This document shows, piece by piece, positions 33,379 through 36,708 of a DNA stretch of 36,708 bases. The notes beneath the pieces were generated by a model. It worked only from the letters and a program-made list of their open reading frames with translations. It was not told the origin of the DNA and did not search any database. Made by a program: the position numbers and the translations under genes. Positions within the stretch are counted from its first letter, which is position 1. Each line of letters starts with the position of its first letter. The DNA is taken from contig DASUFH010000127.1 in assembly GCA_036274645.1 (NCBI GenBank), forward strand, positions 1-36,708, in the 5' to 3' direction. Origin of the DNA: DASUFH01 sp036274645 (GTDB lineage Bacteria > Acidobacteriota > Terriglobia > 20CM-2-55-15).

Positions 33379-34529
33379 AACCGCGCCCGATACAGATCGG
33401 CGAACTGATCCACGTCGGCCGGCGAAAGGCGGCCGGCATCGTAAGTAAACGTCATCCATGTTCTGCCCCGATGGGTCGCGGCGTTGATGGCCAGCGGCAG
33501 ACGTCGATGCAACTGGCCGATCAATTCGATCTTGTCGACGCCATCGAAAACGTTGTCACCGGCGCCGCTCCACCGGTCGATATGAGAAAACACCACAGAA
33601 CCCATGTCCGCCCAGGGCCTGTCGAGGTAAAGCCGCGCCAGCGGCGAGGCGATGGCAAGCGGCAATCGCGCCACCCACGGATCCGCAGGGACACTCCATT
33701 CGGCGTGGCGCAGCCCCCGATGGATTTTCCTGCGGACGTCCTCCAGTCCGCCGGCGGACCGGATGCGAATGCGGCTCGTCCCGTTGCCGAAGCGCGGCGC
33801 ACGGTGATCGCGGATGTTCACCGGCAACCAGAGACTCATTCCACACGATGGCGCGCCGTGCATTTCGTTCCACGATGCCACGGCGCGCAGGGCTGCGGCG
33901 GCCAGCGCCGCCGAGGAAAACGTATCGGCCAGCTCAAGAGTCATCCAGCGACGTTTGAATGGTCCGGCGTCCTTCTCGGTCCACAGCGCCTGCGATCGCG
34001 GCTCCTGACGCTGCCGGCCAGATTCAGCAGAGCGCTGCCGGATGGATTGGGCGGATTGGGGACGAGGGTGTGGGTGGGAGGCGCGCAATCGGAGGGGTTC
34101 CTGCCGCTCATCTCCGGCGGAAAACGCATCCACGCCCAGCGCCACGCGAAACTGACGCCGCAGCCACATCCCCACGCTGAAGCCGTCCGCCGCGGCGTGA
34201 TGCGCGCGGGTCACCACAAAGCGATCCGGCGCGATGAATTGCTGGATTGGCGCCTCGCGATGCGGATCCAGCGGACGATCCAGGAACGCCTGCGCCTCGG
34301 CATCCGGATCGGCTGACGTGGCCTCCCTCACGCCGTCGAGTTCTGCCGGCGCGGGCTTCCAATACCGGCCCGAGATGCAGGAGTCCGATACCGGATATCG
34401 CCTCCGCGCGCTGCGCGAACCGGAACGCAGGGCTTCCAGCAAGGGCGTCCGGTTCATTCGCAGGATCACGCCAAAGTCCGCATGATCGGCCAATGACAGG
34501 ATCCAGTCGAGCGTCGAAAGCCGTGTCAT
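33375..34529 (-). CDS. Condensation-domain / PapA-WS/DGAT-like acyltransferase
   Basis: 384 residues. The catalytic motif HHxxxDG is intact as HHAAADG (H110, H111, D115, G116). SLWLPVNIRDHRAPRFGNGT downstream matches the 'PVNxR...GN' segment of the WS/DGAT and PapA acyltransferases in the CoA-dependent acyltransferase superfamily. The long middle insert (ASHPHPRPQSAQSIRQRS) looks like a disordered linker between the two lobes. It should transfer an activated acyl group (thioester or adenylate-derived) to an alcohol or amine. There is no carrier protein or adenylation domain fused to it. Both ends overlap their neighbours as ATGA, so it is translationally coupled to the desaturase fusion and the GH3 enzyme. 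Confidence 0.75.
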   Translation of the reverse strand: MTRLSTLDWILSLADHADFGVILRMNRTPLLEALRSGSRSARRRYPVSDSCISGRYWKPAPAELDGVREATSADPDAEAQAFLDRPLDPHREAPIQQFIAPDRFVVTRAHHAAADGFSVGMWLRRQFRVALGVDAFSAGDERQEPLRLRASHPHPRPQSAQSIRQRSAESGRQRQEPRSQALWTEKDAGPFKRRWMTLELADTFSSAALAAAALRAVASWNEMHGAPSCGMSLWLPVNIRDHRAPRFGNGTSRIRIRSAGGLEDVRRKIHRGLRHAEWSVPADPWVARLPLAIASPLARLYLDRPWADMGSVVFSHIDRWSGAGDNVFDGVDKIELIGQLHRRLPLAINAATHRGRTWMTFTYDAGRLSPADVDQFADLYRARL

Positions 34530-36427
34530 GACGCGGCCGCCGCCGGTCTGTCTCGCCTCGCAAAAACGCGGCGCAGCGGACCGCCTTCCGGATCGGGCTC
34601 GACGGAAGCTTTGAGATCCAGCCAGGTCAACTGCGGCTGCAGGTGATGCGTCCGGTGCGCGGAGAGTCCGAACGAGAACCAGTACATGAACCGTCCATAG
34701 TAGTTGTGCGACCGCTCCCCGAGGTCGCCGGTCCGGAATCCCTCATGGGTCTTGTACGCGAACGGATGCCACAGCAGCATGGAGACGAGGAAAAGTGCCG
34801 GGGCCATCCCCACGAGCAGCCGCATCGGACTCACAAACCACAGCAGCGAGCCGTACGCCGCGACAATGAGGGCATAGTTGAACGCCAGATCTCTGATGTG
34901 CGCGCGGTCTACGCGCCCGCGACGCCAGAGCCACAACAGCCACTGGTGCGGCATCGCGAGCGCGCGAAACGGAATCTCGATGGGATGCCGGTGGCGCACG
35001 AAGTAGTCCGGGTCCTTGTCGGGAACGTTCGTGAACGCGTGGTGCAACAGATGCGTCTTCCGGAAGTTTCCAAACGGAACCATCGACGGCAACAGCGCCA
35101 GGCGGCCCCACCAGGAGTTCGCCTTTCGGTCGCGGGCCATGTGACCATGCACGGCTTCGTGCGCCATGACCGTCCCCACGAAGATTGCATACGTGCGAAG
35201 GAGAATGTCGGCCAGATACACCCAGACGCCGGAGGGCTCAACGAAGAGGGTGCCCATCGCCACCAGCACGGCGCCGACGGTCACCGCGCGGCTGGCCCAG
35301 CGCGCGCGGGCTTTCGAGGCGCCGGGGCCGGCCGGCCGGGAGTCGAGCGTGTAGTAGCCCTTCCCGGCGACCTTCTTCAGGAAAGGCGTGCGGCGCCACC
35401 AGGCGAGATGCTTCCAGCCGAATCGCCGCTCCTGGTACCAATCGGGAAATGCCTTGCGCAATGGCGGAGCGGCCCGCTTCAGGTGGTACCAGGGAATGGC
35501 CGGCGCCAGATGATGCGGAATGTGGGTGTTGATGTCGAACCAGAGCCATTCCATCCACCGGGGAAAGCGCACATCAAACGTGGAAACCATCTGGCCGCGC
35601 AGCGGCGTCCACTCTTCGCGGTCATAAATGAGGCTGTCCTCGCTGGCGTGCTGGATCGTGATAATCAACGAGCCGGTCGCTGCGGCAATGGCGGCGGGAA
35701 TCCCGTAGAACTTGAGCATCCCCCATACGCCGAACGCGCTCCAGAGGCCGCCATAGATGCCGAGGACCATCGCGCTCATGATGACGCTCGATGTGATCAG
35801 CCGGCCTCTCTCTTTGGCCAGCGTCCGGGGATCGATCGCGGTCCGCATCGCGAATCCACGATTGATCATGTTCCATCCGATCCAGATGGCAACGCCGAAA
35901 GGCAGCGCATATCCCAACCGCGTGATCCAGCCGGGCTTCGTTCCCGGCTTTTCGTATTCCTCCCGGGTTAACAGCCGTGAGGCCCAGTCCACCTCCTGGC
36001 CGCGCAGCAGCGTGTAGGCGTGGTGATGGGTATGCGAAAGTTTCCAGGCGTGAAAATCGTTCGCCAGCGGCGCCATGGAAAGATGTCCGACGAGCGTGTT
36101 GACCCAGCGCCGCCGCGAAAACGACTCGTGACCGCAGTCGTGACCGATCACGAAAAGGCCAACCAGCGCCCATCCATAGATGATCCACACCGCCGCCATT
36201 GCCGGCGCCTGCCATATCAGAGCGCGGCCATCCGTGGCGTCGAGGTACGACAACGCGATAACCGAAAGAGCCACCGTTCCTGTCACGCGAATGAGCGCCC
36301 ACCAGGAGCGCACGGCGTGAGGATGAAGACATTCTGCGGGAATCACTTTTCGGATGGCGCGCAACGTCAGCATTCCCTCGCGTGAACGCAGATCGACGGC
36401 GGCGGGCGTGATGGATTCGGGATTCAT
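34526..36427 (-). CDS. Fusion of two membrane fatty-acid desaturases
   Basis: 633 residues from the ATG at 36427, with AGGAGG 7 nt upstream; the frame is open to 36697, but that part is the shadow of the HAD gene. The N-terminal half (1-~350) is an acyl-lipid desaturase of the Delta12/omega-3 (FAD2/DesA) type with three histidine boxes: HDCGH (96-100), HTHHH (132-136) and HIPHH (302-306). The C-terminal half (~375-633) is a second, different membrane di-iron domain with HEAVH (423-427), HLLHH (459-463) and HRTHH (591-595), closer to CrtR/ketolase-like desaturases. Each half has its own membrane spans. Both sets of eight or so histidines appear complete, so both halves may be active. Fusion suggests consecutive oxidations of one acyl chain, such as double-bond then hydroxyl or acetylenic formation. 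Substrates are unknown. Confidence 0.85.
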   Translation of the reverse strand: MNPESITPAAVDLRSREGMLTLRAIRKVIPAECLHPHAVRSWWALIRVTGTVALSVIALSYLDATDGRALIWQAPAMAAVWIIYGWALVGLFVIGHDCGHESFSRRRWVNTLVGHLSMAPLANDFHAWKLSHTHHHAYTLLRGQEVDWASRLLTREEYEKPGTKPGWITRLGYALPFGVAIWIGWNMINRGFAMRTAIDPRTLAKERGRLITSSVIMSAMVLGIYGGLWSAFGVWGMLKFYGIPAAIAAATGSLIITIQHASEDSLIYDREEWTPLRGQMVSTFDVRFPRWMEWLWFDINTHIPHHLAPAIPWYHLKRAAPPLRKAFPDWYQERRFGWKHLAWWRRTPFLKKVAGKGYYTLDSRPAGPGASKARARWASRAVTVGAVLVAMGTLFVEPSGVWVYLADILLRTYAIFVGTVMAHEAVHGHMARDRKANSWWGRLALLPSMVPFGNFRKTHLLHHAFTNVPDKDPDYFVRHRHPIEIPFRALAMPHQWLLWLWRRGRVDRAHIRDLAFNYALIVAAYGSLLWFVSPMRLLVGMAPALFLVSMLLWHPFAYKTHEGFRTGDLGERSHNYYGRFMYWFSFGLSAHRTHHLQPQLTWLDLKASVEPDPEGGPLRRVFARRDRPAAAAS

Positions 36428-36708
36428 GGAAGTTCCTCCTGTTCGAACGCTGAAGTGGCGCAGATCGCGTTGAAGACCGTCCACGGCCTGGGCAGACGAT
36501 CGATGGGCATGAAGTAGCAACCGTTGGCCGCGCAGGCTTCTCCATCGGTGTCCACGCGGTCGCCAATGTGGAGATGCTCGGCGGGCCGCACGCCGAAGTC
36601 GCGCTGGACCGCGGCAAGTGGAAATGGCGACGGCTTCCAGAATCCCAGGCGCCGGCAGGAATAGGCCCCGGCAAAATAGCGGGCGATTCCGAGGCATTTC
36701 AGTTTGGC
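36424..36708 (-). CDS. HAD-superfamily hydrolase, C-terminal part (5' end outside window)
   Basis: The frame enters from the right edge and stops at 36424, leaving 94 residues. They contain HAD motif III/IV: WKPSP (the motif III Lys) and HLHIGDRVDTDGEAC (motif IV GD-x3-D), followed by the AANGCYFM strand. These are typical of the C-terminal half of subfamily IA-like phosphatases. The TGA overlaps the ATG of the desaturase fusion (ATGA), so this gene is the upstream member of the operon. HAD enzymes of this kind remove phosphate from small metabolites or lipid-linked phosphates. Motif I lies outside the window, so the substrate class cannot be judged. Confidence 0.8.
   Translation of the reverse strand, partial: AKLKCLGIARYFAGAYSCRRLGFWKPSPFPLAAVQRDFGVRPAEHLHIGDRVDTDGEACAANGCYFMPIDRLPRPWTVFNAICATSAFEQEELP

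Noticed and set aside
33471..34316. 281-aa plus-strand open frame
   Set aside because: Antisense of the condensation-type enzyme with HHAAADG; no motif of its own.
34643..35971. 442-aa plus-strand open frame
   Set aside because: Opposite the desaturase fusion, whose six histidine boxes are unmistakable; the plus-strand product is Arg/Pro/His-rich nonsense.

Overview
The window is GC-rich, densely coded DNA that reads as a chromosome segment of an environmental Gram-negative-type bacterium. Acidobacteriota (Vicinamibacteria-like) is the best guess. The grounds are two paralogous secreted proteins with a 'PDG(Q/K)P(E/D)xxG(Y/F)W' opening, a DUF6152-type protein beside them, a diheme cytochrome-like protein, a PEP-CTERM protein and a small Cys-rich protein, a combination I associate with that phylum. 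This is inference from family content; no rRNA, tRNA or CRISPR array is visible.

Region 1 (1-8045, + strand) is an exopolysaccharide/surface-glycan operon with tight or overlapping junctions. It holds the 3' end of an unrecognised gene, an acyl carrier protein, an FkbH-like HAD protein, a NodB-type polysaccharide deacetylase, two GT4 glycosyltransferases flanking a SAM methyltransferase, and a MurJ/MviN-type flippase. The ACP+FkbH pair suggests that a glyceryl-type unit is loaded on the carrier protein and built into, or attached to, the glycan.

Region 2 (8046-24468) continues the glycan theme. A 2111-residue secreted protein on the minus strand carries ten tandem PKD-like repeats and a C-terminal right-handed beta-helix. 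Divergent to it are a GT4 enzyme, an AlgD-like GDP-mannose 6-dehydrogenase and an SDR sugar epimerase. Then come a PEP-CTERM protein with a sigma-54-like promoter and a clear terminator, a FemAB-like acyltransferase, a DegT-type sugar aminotransferase, a small Cys-rich protein, and a UDP-HexNAc 6-dehydrogenase. Together they imply a uronic-acid and amino-sugar-rich polymer.

Region 3 (24469-29143) holds small orphan proteins: a 211-aa helical protein, a 71-aa HTH protein and a diheme cytochrome-like protein. A minus-strand three-gene operon of secreted proteins follows (two paralogs plus DUF6152).

Region 4 (29144-36708) has leuS (leucyl-tRNA synthetase) on +. Converging on it is a minus-strand operon in which every junction is an ATGA overlap: HAD hydrolase (partial), a fusion of two membrane fatty-acid desaturases, a condensation-type acyltransferase, and a GH3-family acyl-adenylating enzyme. 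This looks like a compact pathway for an unsaturated acyl conjugate and is the best candidate here for an undescribed system.

Three intergenic gaps carry fold-back elements built from degenerate 7-nt units (about 8210-8290, 24498-24637, 25882-26058). The last has 49-bp perfect arms. A fourth, unrelated REP-like palindrome lies at 19868-19974.
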